From the NCBI GenBank assembly GCA_020725145.1, contig DYFO01000007.1:1-61029 (forward strand): 61,029 bases of DNA, given 5' to 3'. Origin of the DNA: Symbiobacterium thermophilum (lineage in GTDB: Bacteria; Bacillota; Sulfobacillia; UBA995). Positions 32,548 through 41,017 of the stretch are shown piece by piece. Below the pieces are notes generated by a model. That model saw nothing but the letters and a program-made list of their open reading frames with translations. It was not told the DNA's origin and did not search any database. Each line of letters begins with the position of its first letter. The stretch's first letter is position 1. Made by a program: the position numbers and the translations under genes.

Positions 32548-33618
32548 TCAGGAATGGGTCGGAGGCAGCCCCAGACCTTCCAGCACCTTGTCTGGCGCGC
32601 AGTAACGCTCGAAGTTGCTGCGGGCCAGGGCGATTCCTGAGGTGTCGGTGGGTTTTATCTTGCGCGATACCTCGTGCAGCCTGGACAGGGCGGTGTAGGT
32701 GTCGTAGTGCACCAGGATGATGGGAACACCTCTTTCGCCCGCGCGGGCGATGACCCGCACGTCCGGGTACAGCCCGCCGGTGAGGATGAGCACCGAGGTG
32801 CTGGTCTCCAGGGCGGCCAGGGCCAGGTCCGCGCGGTCGCCGCCGGTGATCACCGCCTTGTTGGTTCCGCGACGGAGGTAACTGAGGGCGCTTTCCAGCG
32901 TCATGGCGCCCACCAGCACGTCCTCCACCAGGCGGTCAAGGTGGTCCTCACCCACCAGGATCTCCCCTCCCAGCACGTCGTAGAACTCCGACACGGTGGG
33001 GGCGGCGATCTCCAGGTGCTTGGGGATCACGCCGAGTACGGGGAAACCCCGCTTCTCCATGATGGGCTGGTAGATGCCCTTGACCTTGTCAAGCAGCGTC
33101 CGGGGCACGTTGTTGAACACCGTTCCCAGCACCGGTAGCCCGCGCGCGCGCAGGTGCTCGTTGAACAAAAGGGCGGTATCGAGGCTGAAGTCATCGGTCA
33201 CCCGGGATACGTAGATGCCAAAGGCGCCGAGTTCGCGGGCCAGGGTAACCGAGTCGAGGTCAAGGCTCATCATCACGTGGGGCGACGCCCCTTCCACCAC
33301 CACCACGTCCGCCTTGCGCGAGACACGACCGAACGCCTCCATGACGCAGGTACGATCCTCGTCCGGGCGCTCGTACTTCTGAAGGTAGTGGGGGCTGGTG
33401 ATCAGGCGGCAGATGACCTCCACCGACTCGGACATGCCCAGAACGTGCCGCATCAGCACCGCGTCGTCGTCCTCGGTGGGACGGGCCAGACCACCGGGAT
33501 TCCAGACCGGCTTGAAGAAGGCCACCCGGTAACCCCGGTCCTTCAGCGCCAGGGCCAGACCCAGGCACACGGCCGTTTTGCCGCTACCGAAGGCACCCAT
33601 CACGCAGACTGCTTTCAC
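32548..33618 (-). CDS. BioD-like P-loop ATPase with DRTGG domain (Pta N-terminal-like)
   Basis: 356 residues. Walker A GAFGSGKTAV at the N terminus, dethiobiotin-synthetase-like fold (VVVVEGASPHVMMSLDLDS), then a DRTGG domain in the C-terminal half (VLVGAMTLESALSYLRRGTN, ITGGDRADLALAAL). This is the same pair of domains as the regulatory N terminus of long phosphotransacetylases, without the catalytic part. It starts 12 bases after the ADP-forming acyl-CoA synthetase gene, so it may regulate that enzyme; this is inference from context. Confidence 0.82.
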   Translation of the reverse strand: MKAVCVMGAFGSGKTAVCLGLALALKDRGYRVAFFKPVWNPGGLARPTEDDDAVLMRHVLGMSESVEVICRLITSPHYLQKYERPDEDRTCVMEAFGRVSRKADVVVVEGASPHVMMSLDLDSVTLARELGAFGIYVSRVTDDFSLDTALLFNEHLRARGLPVLGTVFNNVPRTLLDKVKGIYQPIMEKRGFPVLGVIPKHLEIAAPTVSEFYDVLGGEILVGEDHLDRLVEDVLVGAMTLESALSYLRRGTNKAVITGGDRADLALAALETSTSVLILTGGLYPDVRVIARAGERGVPIILVHYDTYTALSRLHEVSRKIKPTDTSGIALARSNFERYCAPDKVLEGLGLPPTHS

Positions 33619-33630
33619 CGGCCCTCACCT

Positions 33631-35784
33631 CTACTTCTGCCGAGCATTCTCACTCAGCGTAATTTTCACGTCCAGCGCGCAAACCCCTTCCCCACGTTCG
33701 TAAGCGAAAAGGGGATTGACGTCGAGCTCCGCGATCTCGGGGAAATCGTTCACCAGCGTTGCCACCCTGCCCAGGGTGTCGATCACCGCGTCGACGTCGG
33801 CCGGGCGCCGGCCGCGATAGCCTTTCAGCAACGCATACGCCCGCGTCTGGGCCACCATTGCCTCAAGCTCGGACCATACGATCCCCCGGGCCAGGCGGAA
33901 GCTGACGTCACGGAAGAGGTTGACGTAGATCCCTCCCAGTCCGAACATGAGCAGCGGGCCGAAATGGATGTCGCGGCTGACGCCCACGATCAGTTCGATG
34001 CCCGGAGCCATCATCTTCTGCACCTCTATGCCGTGGATGGCGGCGTGCGGAAGGTACCGCTGAGTGTTCTCCACGATCTCGAAGAATGCCCGCATCACGT
34101 CCTTGCGGCTCTCCAGCCCCAGGCGCACGCCTCCGAAATCCGTCTTGTGCAGGATCTGGGGCGAGACCACCTTCAGCGCCACCGGGTAGCCCAGCCCGTC
34201 GGCCAGCGCCACCGCCTCCTCGGGCCCGCGGGCCAGGCCCGAAGGCACCACCGGAACACCGTAAGCGCGCATGAGCGCCGCGCACTCGTCCGAGAGCAGC
34301 ACCACCCGACGGTCGCGGCGGGCGCTTGCTATGGCCTCGGCGGCCGTCTCACGATCGACGTCCGGGAAGGCGACGGGCCTGGTGGCGGTGTCGTCGCGTT
34401 CGCGGAAGCGGCGGTAACGGGCAAGTCCGGAGAGGGCGGTCACCGCACGTTCGGGGAAACTGAAGCAGGGTACGCCGCCTGCGGCAAGTTCGCGCGCCGC
34501 CTCGGCCACGTTCTCTCCGCCGAGGAAAGCGGCTACCACGGGCTTGTCGGGGTACTCACGCCGGCGGGCGACGATGGCTCGGGCCACCAGCACCGGATCG
34601 ATCCCTGCCGGGCGGGTAAGCAGGCAAAGCACGCTGTCGACCCCCGGGTCGGCCAACACGTGGGACAGCGCGAAATCGTAACGCTTGTCATCGGCATCGC
34701 CGATCACGTCCACCGGATTGTAAAAGCTTGCGGTGGGCGGCAGGCCTTTCCGCAAGGCCTCCACCGTCTCGCGGCCGAGCTCTGCCATGCGTAAGCCCCG
34801 GGCCTCCACCGCGTCGGTGGCGATGATCCCGGGCCCGCCGGAGTTGGTGACGATGCCCACGCGGTCGCCGGCCGGCAGGGGCTGGGTGGTAAAGGCCATA
34901 GCCAGGTCGAAAAGCTCCTCCATGGTACGCGCGCGCAGCACCCCGGCCTGGTCGAACGCCACCTCGTAGGCCAGATCGCTGCCCGCCAGGGCCCCGGTGT
35001 GCGACGACGCCGCCCGGGCACCGGCTTGACTTGAGCCGGCCTTGAGGATGACCACCGGCGTTTTCGTCCCCACCTCGCGCACCGTCTCCAGGAAGGCTTC
35101 CCCGTCGACCACGTCCTCGATGTAGCACAGGATCACCTTGCTGTAGGCGTCGAGGGCGGCATTGCGGATGAAGTCGACCTCGGTGAGGTCGGCCTTGTTG
35201 CCCAGGCTGACGAACTTGGAAAAGCCCAGGCCCACCTGGAGGCTCCAGTCCAGGATGGCGGCGCAGACCGCGCCGCTTTGCGATAGGAAGGCGATCTCTC
35301 CCTTGAGCGGGAAGCCGGCGGCGAACGAGGCGTTGATGGGAGTATGGGTGTCCATCAGGCCCAGGCAGTTGGGGCCGAGCATGCGCATGCCGTGTCGCCG
35401 CACGGCCGCGAGCAGTTCCTTCTCGCGCACCAGGCCTTCGTGTCCGACCTCCTTGTAGCCGGCGGTGATCACCACCAGGTAGCGGACGCCGACAAGCCCG
35501 CACTCCTCGACCACCCCGGCGACGGCGGCGGCGGGCACGGCGATGACCGCCAGATCCACAGGCTCGGGCACCTTCGACAGGCTGGGATAGGCCCGCAGTC
35601 CCAGGATCGCCTCCTCCCGGGGGTTGATGGGGTAGATCGTTCCGCGGTAGCCGGAGCCGAGCATGTTCTTCAAGATGGAGTGCCCGATCTTGCCCTCCTG
35701 GCGCGAGGCGCCGATCACCGCCACCGCCCGGGGGGCAAATAGGCCTTGCAGCTCTGACCGAGCCGACGCGTTGGACTGAGCCAT
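33631..35784 (-). CDS. ADP-forming acyl-CoA synthetase (acetate-CoA ligase), fused alpha-beta
   Basis: 717 residues. CoA-binding domain (APRAVAVIGASRQEGKIG), succinyl-CoA-ligase-like domains with the catalytic His in ASSHTGALAGSD, then a C-terminal ATP-grasp domain (YPVALKVVSPQILHKTDFGG, ELIVGVSRD, AELDVNPLF). Converts acyl-CoA, ADP and phosphate to acid, CoA and ATP, a substrate-level phosphorylation step typical of archaea and some anaerobes. Located upstream of the DRTGG ATPase on the same strand. Confidence 0.92.
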   Translation of the reverse strand: MAQSNASARSELQGLFAPRAVAVIGASRQEGKIGHSILKNMLGSGYRGTIYPINPREEAILGLRAYPSLSKVPEPVDLAVIAVPAAAVAGVVEECGLVGVRYLVVITAGYKEVGHEGLVREKELLAAVRRHGMRMLGPNCLGLMDTHTPINASFAAGFPLKGEIAFLSQSGAVCAAILDWSLQVGLGFSKFVSLGNKADLTEVDFIRNAALDAYSKVILCYIEDVVDGEAFLETVREVGTKTPVVILKAGSSQAGARAASSHTGALAGSDLAYEVAFDQAGVLRARTMEELFDLAMAFTTQPLPAGDRVGIVTNSGGPGIIATDAVEARGLRMAELGRETVEALRKGLPPTASFYNPVDVIGDADDKRYDFALSHVLADPGVDSVLCLLTRPAGIDPVLVARAIVARRREYPDKPVVAAFLGGENVAEAARELAAGGVPCFSFPERAVTALSGLARYRRFRERDDTATRPVAFPDVDRETAAEAIASARRDRRVVLLSDECAALMRAYGVPVVPSGLARGPEEAVALADGLGYPVALKVVSPQILHKTDFGGVRLGLESRKDVMRAFFEIVENTQRYLPHAAIHGIEVQKMMAPGIELIVGVSRDIHFGPLLMFGLGGIYVNLFRDVSFRLARGIVWSELEAMVAQTRAYALLKGYRGRRPADVDAVIDTLGRVATLVNDFPEIAELDVNPLFAYERGEGVCALDVKITLSENARQK

Positions 35785-35816
35785 GGGATGCCCGATCTCT
35801 CCTTTGCGAACGGTGA

Positions 35817-36710
35817 TCAGTTGCCGGGAATCCCGGGCACCATCACCCGCAGCCTGCCCGGCAGCAGGCGGAAGTCAACCGGTGTCGTACCCAGCACGTC
35901 GCCGTCGAGGTGAACGAGCTGGGACTCGTCCCCTTCCACCCGGACACGGCGGGCGCGGTGGACGTGGACCAGCGGGTGCTCGGCCAGGCGTCCGGCCAGA
36001 AAGAGCGTCACCAGTCCGGCCAGCTCCAGCGGGGCGGCTTCCTCCACCAGGCAGACCTCGAAATGTCCGTCCGCCGGGTGTGACCCCGGGCTGATGGCTA
36101 TACCCTTGCCGTAGTAGGAACCGTTGGCCACCACCACCAGCAAGCCTCGAAGGCTGCGCCTGTCCTCATCCAGGGTGACGGTCAGCGAGCAGGCGTGCAG
36201 GTCCGCCAGCGAGCGCAAGGCGGCCAGCACGTAGCCCGGAATCCCGCCCAACGCGGGCGGTATCCTTCCTTCGTGGTACTCGCGGGTGATGCGGGCGTCA
36301 AGACCGACCCCCGCCACGTTCAAGAAGAGGCCGACCGAGGTTTCGCCCAGGTCGATCGCCCAGGGCCTGCCGCGCGCCAGGACGCGGCAGGCCCGCTCGG
36401 GGTCCTGCGGGATCCCCAGCGAGAAGGCGGTTCCGTTTCCGGTACCGGCAGGGATGATACCCAGGACCGCCCCGGTTCCCTGCAGCCCTCGGGCCACCTC
36501 CCGGACGGTGCCGTCCCCTCCCATGGCGGCCACCACCGTGTAACGCTCGGCCGCCCGGCGGGCAAGCGCGCCGAGCCCGTCAAGGCCATCCTGCCGGATG
36601 AGCTCAGGACGCAGCCCCTCGCGGATCAGGTGATTCCGCACCTGAGGCCAGAGGCGGCCGGCATGTCCCGCCCCCGAGGAAGGGTTGAGGATCACCGCGA
36701 GGTCCCTCAA
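35817..36710 (-). CDS. Diacylglycerol/lipid kinase family protein (DgkB/YegS-like)
   Basis: 297 residues. Catalytic-domain motifs LNPSSGAG, AAMGGDGTVREVARGL and PAGTGNGTA, then the C-terminal beta-rich domain with ANGSYYGKGIAISPG and LDGD. Phosphorylates a lipid head or diacylglycerol-like substrate. Its ATG overlaps the stop of pcrB by four bases, so both are expected to work on the same glycerolipid pathway. Confidence 0.9.
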   Translation of the reverse strand: MRDLAVILNPSSGAGHAGRLWPQVRNHLIREGLRPELIRQDGLDGLGALARRAAERYTVVAAMGGDGTVREVARGLQGTGAVLGIIPAGTGNGTAFSLGIPQDPERACRVLARGRPWAIDLGETSVGLFLNVAGVGLDARITREYHEGRIPPALGGIPGYVLAALRSLADLHACSLTVTLDEDRRSLRGLLVVVANGSYYGKGIAISPGSHPADGHFEVCLVEEAAPLELAGLVTLFLAGRLAEHPLVHVHRARRVRVEGDESQLVHLDGDVLGTTPVDFRLLPGRLRVMVPGIPGN

Positions 36711-37444
36711 CCTTCCGCCCCCCGGGGAGGTGGCGTCAGGCGCACCGCGTCTACCAGATCCGCCAGCATCACGGGGTCGCCCTCGTAGACGAAGTTGCCG
36801 ACCACCACAGTGTCGGCCACCGCAGCCATCGCGGCGGCACGTTCTGGCCGGTCGATTCCCCCCCCGTAGACAACTCGCGCGCCGCCGTCCAGCGCGGAGG
36901 CGACCTCGGCTACCACCGAAGGGTCGCCGTAGCGGCCGCTTGACTCAAGGTAGACCACCGGCATCCCGAAAAGCCCCGCCGCACAACTGGCATACGCCAC
37001 CACATCGGCCGCCGCAAGCGGGCACAGGGCGCGGGTGAGCTCGGCGACCGCCGAGTCGGGGTTCAGCACCACGTAGCCTTCGGGCACCACCAGCTGCCAC
37101 GCCGCGGCGGGCCAGCCGCCCAGCTGCTTGATGGCTTGCTGGTGGGCGCCCACCGTCCAGTAGGGGTCGCCGGCGTTGAGCACCACCGGAACCAGGTACA
37201 GGTCGGCTCCCAACACCAGGGAGTCCGGGCAGGAGATCTCGATGGCCACCGGCAGGCCCCTTCCCGCGACCCTCGCCAGCAGTGACCGGACCTTCTCCGC
37301 GGTTATCCCCAGCGTTCCGCCGAGCACCACCGCGTCGGTGCCGCTGGCCAGTACCGCTTCAAGCCGCCGGTCCTCCAGCGGACGATCGGGGTCGAGCTTG
37401 GTGACGTGCCGCCACCCGCGCAGCCGCTGCCGCCAGCCTTCCAC
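36707..37444 (-). CDS. pcrB: PcrB-type prenylglyceryl phosphate synthase
   Basis: 245 residues. TIM-barrel prenyltransferase with the G1P-binding motifs WRHVTKLDPDR at the N terminus, YLESSGRYGD, and VVYGGGIDRPE; VGNFVYEG near the end. Bacterial PcrB joins glycerol-1-phosphate to heptaprenyl diphosphate, giving an archaeal-type ether lipid precursor. GTG at 37444, with a -10 box 31 bases upstream. Chain length cannot be read safely from sequence. Confidence 0.88.
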   Translation of the reverse strand: MEGWRQRLRGWRHVTKLDPDRPLEDRRLEAVLASGTDAVVLGGTLGITAEKVRSLLARVAGRGLPVAIEISCPDSLVLGADLYLVPVVLNAGDPYWTVGAHQQAIKQLGGWPAAAWQLVVPEGYVVLNPDSAVAELTRALCPLAAADVVAYASCAAGLFGMPVVYLESSGRYGDPSVVAEVASALDGGARVVYGGGIDRPERAAAMAAVADTVVVGNFVYEGDPVMLADLVDAVRLTPPPRGAEG

Positions 37445-37474
37445 CGCTATCCCTCGCCTCTTCGGGTCACTTCG

Positions 37475-37480
37475 ATTATA
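37475..37480 (-). promoter_or_regulatory. -10 element for pcrB-dgk operon
   Basis: Minus-strand TATAAT in the 110-base space between the AAA gene stop and the pcrB start. No good -35 was seen. Confidence 0.5.
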
Positions 37481-37554
37481 GGCCGGGGCGGGGCGCGGCG
37501 TAAAGCCGACCGGCAAAGGCGCGCAAGCGCGGCGTGTGCGACCTGTCGGAAGCT

Positions 37555-39231
37555 TCAATCCTCGCGGGCGTCGGTTTCCATCTCGCGTTCCACGGCATCG
37601 AGGAAGGCCTGATCGTCGGTGAGCCGCCTGGCTTCCGCCAGGCAGCCGGCGATGCTCCGCCGTCGCCCGGCGCGGTCCACCCGGAAGCTCCTTACCGCCC
37701 CCAGGAAATCCGGAGCGTCAAGCGAGCTTGACCCACGATCGAAGGCCAGCCGGCGGCTCCTGATGATCACCTCCTCAAGCTCGGCGCCCGAGAAGGTCGA
37801 GGTCGCGGGAACCACATCGGCTTGCAGGAAACGGAGTAGTTCGTCCTCCTCCATGGCCAGCGGAGGGCGCCGGCGCCGACCGCCGGGGACCAGGCCCAGG
37901 TGCACCTTCAAGATCTCCAGACGGGCCGACCTTCCGGGGTACAGGAAGGGGATCCGGTAGTCGAATCGCCCGGTGCGGGTGAAAGCCTCGTCGAGGTGCT
38001 CGGGAACGTTGGTTGTGCCCACGATGATCGCCTCACGGTCGGGGCGTCCAAGCCACTCCAGGAACTGCGAAAAGACCCGCCTGGTCTCCTCGCCCGCCGA
38101 ATCCAGGGCCATCCCCCGCCGTCCGAAGCGATCTATCTCGTCCACGAACACGATGGCGGGGGACATCTTCTCCGCCAGGCGGATGGCGTCTTTCATCTTC
38201 TGCCCCGACTCGCCCAACCACTTGGAGTAGATGTTCTCGGTGACCAGGTTGATGAAGGGAAGGCCGATCTCGCTGGCGAGCGCGTTGGCGAACAGGCTCT
38301 TTCCCGTCCCCGGCGGTCCGAAAAAGAGGATCCCCTTGGGAAGCGGCACGCCGAACCGCCGGGCGCGTTCCGGTTGCCGCAGCACGTTCACCACGTACTT
38401 GCGGATGAACTCCTTGACCGCCCGGTAGCCCCCGATGTCGTCGAAACCCGCCCGGGGCTCGGAGACTTCCAGGACTCCCGATTTCTTCACCAGCTCCGAC
38501 TTGAGGTTCTTCAGCCGCATGGGGTCGAAGCGCCGGGCCGTGAAGTACGACTCCAGGAGAATGCTCTCCAGCTGATGCAGGTTGAGCCCGGCGGTGGCCA
38601 TCACCAGCTGCCCGAGTGCGTCCGGGTCCAGCGCCACCTCGAGTTCCCGGGCGGCAGAGGTGATGATCGCCTCCCGCTCCCGGGAAGAGGAAGGGTCCAC
38701 CTCGATGATCACCGCAAGCTCGCGGGTGGGCTCGTCGAGGATGCGAGCGGCGTCCGCGGTCACGATGAACACCGTGGACTCCCGGGCGATCACCGCCTGG
38801 TCGATGGCCCAGGCCTTCAACGCGCTCTGCAGGCCCGATTCGCTCTCACGGTGCTCGGAGACGTTCTGGATGACGAAGATGGTCTTGCCCTTGCGTAAAA
38901 AGCCGTCCACTTCCTTGAGTGCCGCCTTGAAGAGCTGAACCGAAGTGGCCTCTTCGCGCAGGCGCTGACCCAGCGGTGAAGACGGGGCCACCTTGCGGTA
39001 AGGCTGCGCCCGCCACGAGCCTTCGTGACGCACCAGCTTGCCCAGGCCATCCCACTGGTCGTAGACGAACAGGTGCTCGTAGCGGTCAAACTCCGGCCTG
39101 GCGGTGAGGTAGCCCTTGAGCTGGTGCAGGCGGCGGGGGTCCGATGTTTCGAAACAGACGATGGGTGAGTAGTTGCTGCGGCGTTTGAGCAAGCCGCGCT
39201 CGATCCAGCCGGTGTCCAGTTCCGCGAGCAA
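37555..39231 (-). CDS. Double AAA ATPase (Ycf46/FtsH-like) of a DUF1257/DUF2997 cassette
   Basis: 558 residues. The N-terminal half (about 1-235) has the shape of a degenerate AAA module without a P-loop (LVRHEGSWR, TIFVIQNVSEH, STVFIVTADAARILDEPTRE). The C-terminal half is a classical AAA ATPase: GPPGTGKSLFANALASEIG, pore-loop-like SKWLGESGQKM, Walker B AIVFVDEIDRFG, sensor 1 VGTTNVPEHLD and arginine-finger RTGRFD. No protease domain. Cytosolic. This two-module layout matches Ycf46-like ATPases. TTG start at 39231 with a rather distant GTGAGG. Last gene of a tightly packed operon with DUF1257 and DUF2997 proteins. Confidence 0.88.
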   Translation of the reverse strand: MLAELDTGWIERGLLKRRSNYSPIVCFETSDPRRLHQLKGYLTARPEFDRYEHLFVYDQWDGLGKLVRHEGSWRAQPYRKVAPSSPLGQRLREEATSVQLFKAALKEVDGFLRKGKTIFVIQNVSEHRESESGLQSALKAWAIDQAVIARESTVFIVTADAARILDEPTRELAVIIEVDPSSSREREAIITSAARELEVALDPDALGQLVMATAGLNLHQLESILLESYFTARRFDPMRLKNLKSELVKKSGVLEVSEPRAGFDDIGGYRAVKEFIRKYVVNVLRQPERARRFGVPLPKGILFFGPPGTGKSLFANALASEIGLPFINLVTENIYSKWLGESGQKMKDAIRLAEKMSPAIVFVDEIDRFGRRGMALDSAGEETRRVFSQFLEWLGRPDREAIIVGTTNVPEHLDEAFTRTGRFDYRIPFLYPGRSARLEILKVHLGLVPGGRRRRPPLAMEEDELLRFLQADVVPATSTFSGAELEEVIIRSRRLAFDRGSSSLDAPDFLGAVRSFRVDRAGRRRSIAGCLAEARRLTDDQAFLDAVEREMETDARED

Positions 39232-39252
39232 CGCGACCAGGACCGCCTCACC

Positions 39253-39444
39253 TCACCCGCAGGGAGATCGGTAGCGCAGATCCGTCCGGATGCCCAGTTT
39301 CTCGAGCAGCCGGACCAGACGGGCGCCTTCGCCCCAGCCCGGGATGTCGTTCACCTCAACCCGGTTGGGGAAAACGCGAACCTCGAGCACCAGGCGGCGC
39401 GGGCGCGCGGCAACGCCATCGGACGGGCGGGCCCCGGCGGTCAC
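39253..39444 (-). CDS. 63-residue protein of the AAA cassette, unknown
   Basis: Starts with GTG overlapping the stop of the DUF2997 gene by four bases and ends 21 bases before the AAA start. Sequence RRLVLEVRVFPNRVEVNDIP is a likely beta-hairpin followed by helix ARLVRLLEKLGIRTDL and a terminal CG. The tight packing and protein-like second half support it as a real gene. No family recognised. Confidence 0.7.
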   Translation of the reverse strand: MTAGARPSDGVAARPRRLVLEVRVFPNRVEVNDIPGWGEGARLVRLLEKLGIRTDLRYRSPCG

Positions 39445-39644
39445 CGGTGCCTCACGTCTTTGCCCTGCTCTTCATCCACGCCCAGTTCGGCGGCGATCTC
39501 GGCCGGATCCTTGGGCCGGAAGGCGGTTTGCTCGAGCACCACGCCCAGGCCGATTAAGAGCTGCCGGAGCTTCTCTTCCTCCTCGCGACATTCCTCGCCC
39601 GGGAAGCCCGCGAAGTCCGCCGTCACCCTACCTTTGCGGTCCAC
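39441..39644 (-). CDS. DUF2997-like small protein, start disrupted by a G9 tract
   Basis: 67 codons from the first available GTG at 39644. The visible part (DRKGRVTADFAGFPGEEC, then a helix ending LLIGLGVV) matches the DUF2997 pattern of beta strand, dG turn, G..G..C and helix. However the domain should begin earlier: RRIKLAV is encoded in frame just upstream with no start codon. The ATG that overlaps the DUF1257 stop (39685-39687, ATGA) would be in frame only if the G tract at 39673-39681 had eight rather than nine Gs. So the gene is either frameshifted, slippage-controlled or carries a sequence error. Confidence 0.7.
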   Translation of the reverse strand: MDRKGRVTADFAGFPGEECREEEEKLRQLLIGLGVVLEQTAFRPKDPAEIAAELGVDEEQGKDVRHR

Positions 39645-39672
39645 GGCAAGCTTGATGCGCCGCAGGCCGGTT

Positions 39673-39681
39673 CCCCCCCCC
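39673..39681. repeat. Homopolymer of nine C (G9 in the coding strand)
   Basis: Run of nine identical bases between the ATG that overlaps the DUF1257 stop and the conserved start of the DUF2997 domain. One base fewer would fuse the ATG to the domain frame. Candidate site of replication or transcription slippage. Confidence 0.8.
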
Positions 39682-39683
39682 TG

Positions 39684-40121
39684 TCATAGCACGCCCCGAA
39701 CCACGACCCGCTTGCCCTGCTCGTCGGCCGCCTTTGCCTCCTCGACTTCCACGGCGTAGTTCATGATCGCCAGCGCGCGGGCCACCGCCAGCGCCGTGTA
39801 GTTCTGGGTCAGCGCGTCTCGTATGCGGCCGACCTGCTGCTCGTATCCCCCATAGGGGTCGTACAGGAACCTGACCTCGCCGGTGGCCGGCGAGACCTTC
39901 ACCCCCAGACCTCGTGGAAAGCCCGGCGTGACCAGGGCGAAGTCACAGGCCACCCGGTTGCCGTAGTAGTCGACGATGCTGTCCTGTACCTCGCCGCCGA
40001 GCTCCTCGGCGGTGGCCTCGACCGCCTGTCGCAGAAGCTCCCAGGTGGGATGAGAACGCCGGCCGGGACCGGAAGGAGGTGCCACCCTGATCTGCGTCGA
40101 GTAGGCGCTCAGCAAGCTCAT
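39684..40121 (-). CDS. DUF1257 (Ycf35-like) protein
   Basis: 145 residues. Family features: MSLLSAYSTQIR start, LRQAVEATAEELG helix, IVDYYGNRVACDFALVTPGFPRG, YEQQVGRIRDALTQNYTALA and a C-terminal strand region. DUF1257 is found in cyanobacteria and plastids (ycf35) and in some Bacillota next to DUF2997 and AAA genes; function unknown. It starts 30 bases after the membrane coiled-coil gene. Confidence 0.8.
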   Translation of the reverse strand: MSLLSAYSTQIRVAPPSGPGRRSHPTWELLRQAVEATAEELGGEVQDSIVDYYGNRVACDFALVTPGFPRGLGVKVSPATGEVRFLYDPYGGYEQQVGRIRDALTQNYTALAVARALAIMNYAVEVEEAKAADEQGKRVVVRGVL

Positions 40122-40151
40122 GCGCGCCCCTCCCTTCCTCGGTGTCCTTCG

Positions 40152-40955
40152 TCAGTCAAGAGGGATTTCCCTGGCCAAAAACTCGCGTCTCCGGCCCTCC
40201 CAGTCCCGCATCTCGCTTCTTATCTCGGCCAGTTCCCGTTCGAGCTGTCTGCGCTCCTGGGCCAGCTCGAGGATACGGCGGTCGAGAAGTTGCAGGTGTT
40301 CGGCGGGGTCGGAGCCCGGCAGACCCAGCTCCTGCAGCTCGAGCAGGGCGAGTTGCACCCGGACCGCCTCCTTGCGCTCGCGGTCGGCCTCGCCTTCCAG
40401 CTCCCCCTCCAGGCACCGCTTGCGTTCCGAAAGCCCTTCCGGGTCAAGCCGTTCAAGCTGCTCGCGCCACTCCTGCACCTTCAGCCCGCGCACGCGGGCG
40501 AGCCCCTCCGCTTGCTGCCAGCGGTCCACCAGCGCGTTCAGGCGCTCGGCGCGGGCCGTCAGGTCGCCGCCGGAGAGCTCGGCGTTGCGGTGCCTCTGCA
40601 CCAGTTCCTGCATGGTTTCCCTGATGCGGCCGATGCTGTCCAGGCATGCCTGCTCACGCCTTGACAACGCTGCCACCGCGTCGTGGTAGGTGCGCTGCTT
40701 GCCCCGGCCGAGGATCTCCACCGCCACCAACGCCGCCAGTATGAAGAGGGGAAGGCCGAGCCCGGCGGCCAACACCAGTCGCAGTACCCCCTTGATCCCG
40801 GGAAACGTCCGGGCGGCCACCCCATACGCCAGGACGACGCTGGCGGCCGCGGTGACCAGCAGCACCCGGGTACTGCGGGGACCGTAGACATAGCGGGTTG
40901 TCAGGCGATGGGCCCCCGCGATCACCAGTGCCACCACCGTCAACGTCAGCCACAC
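40152..40955 (-). CDS. Three-TM protein with long cytosolic coiled coil
   Basis: 267 residues. Hydrophobic segments at about 1-16, 30-47 and 60-80, then a helical coiled coil of nearly 180 residues (VAALSRREQACLDSIGRIRE ... LELAQERRQLERELAEIRSE) rich in Glu/Arg/Leu. GTG start with GGAGGTGAG upstream. First gene of the operon with DUF1257, DUF2997, the 63-residue protein and AAA ATPase; it may tether the complex to the membrane. No family recognised. Confidence 0.75.
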   Translation of the reverse strand: MWLTLTVVALVIAGAHRLTTRYVYGPRSTRVLLVTAAASVVLAYGVAARTFPGIKGVLRLVLAAGLGLPLFILAALVAVEILGRGKQRTYHDAVAALSRREQACLDSIGRIRETMQELVQRHRNAELSGGDLTARAERLNALVDRWQQAEGLARVRGLKVQEWREQLERLDPEGLSERKRCLEGELEGEADRERKEAVRVQLALLELQELGLPGSDPAEHLQLLDRRILELAQERRQLERELAEIRSEMRDWEGRRREFLAREIPLD

Positions 40956-41017
40956 CCCAGCTCACCTCCTCGCACCGGCGGGAACAGTCCTTAGTATGAG
41001 AACGAACTCCTCCCGCC

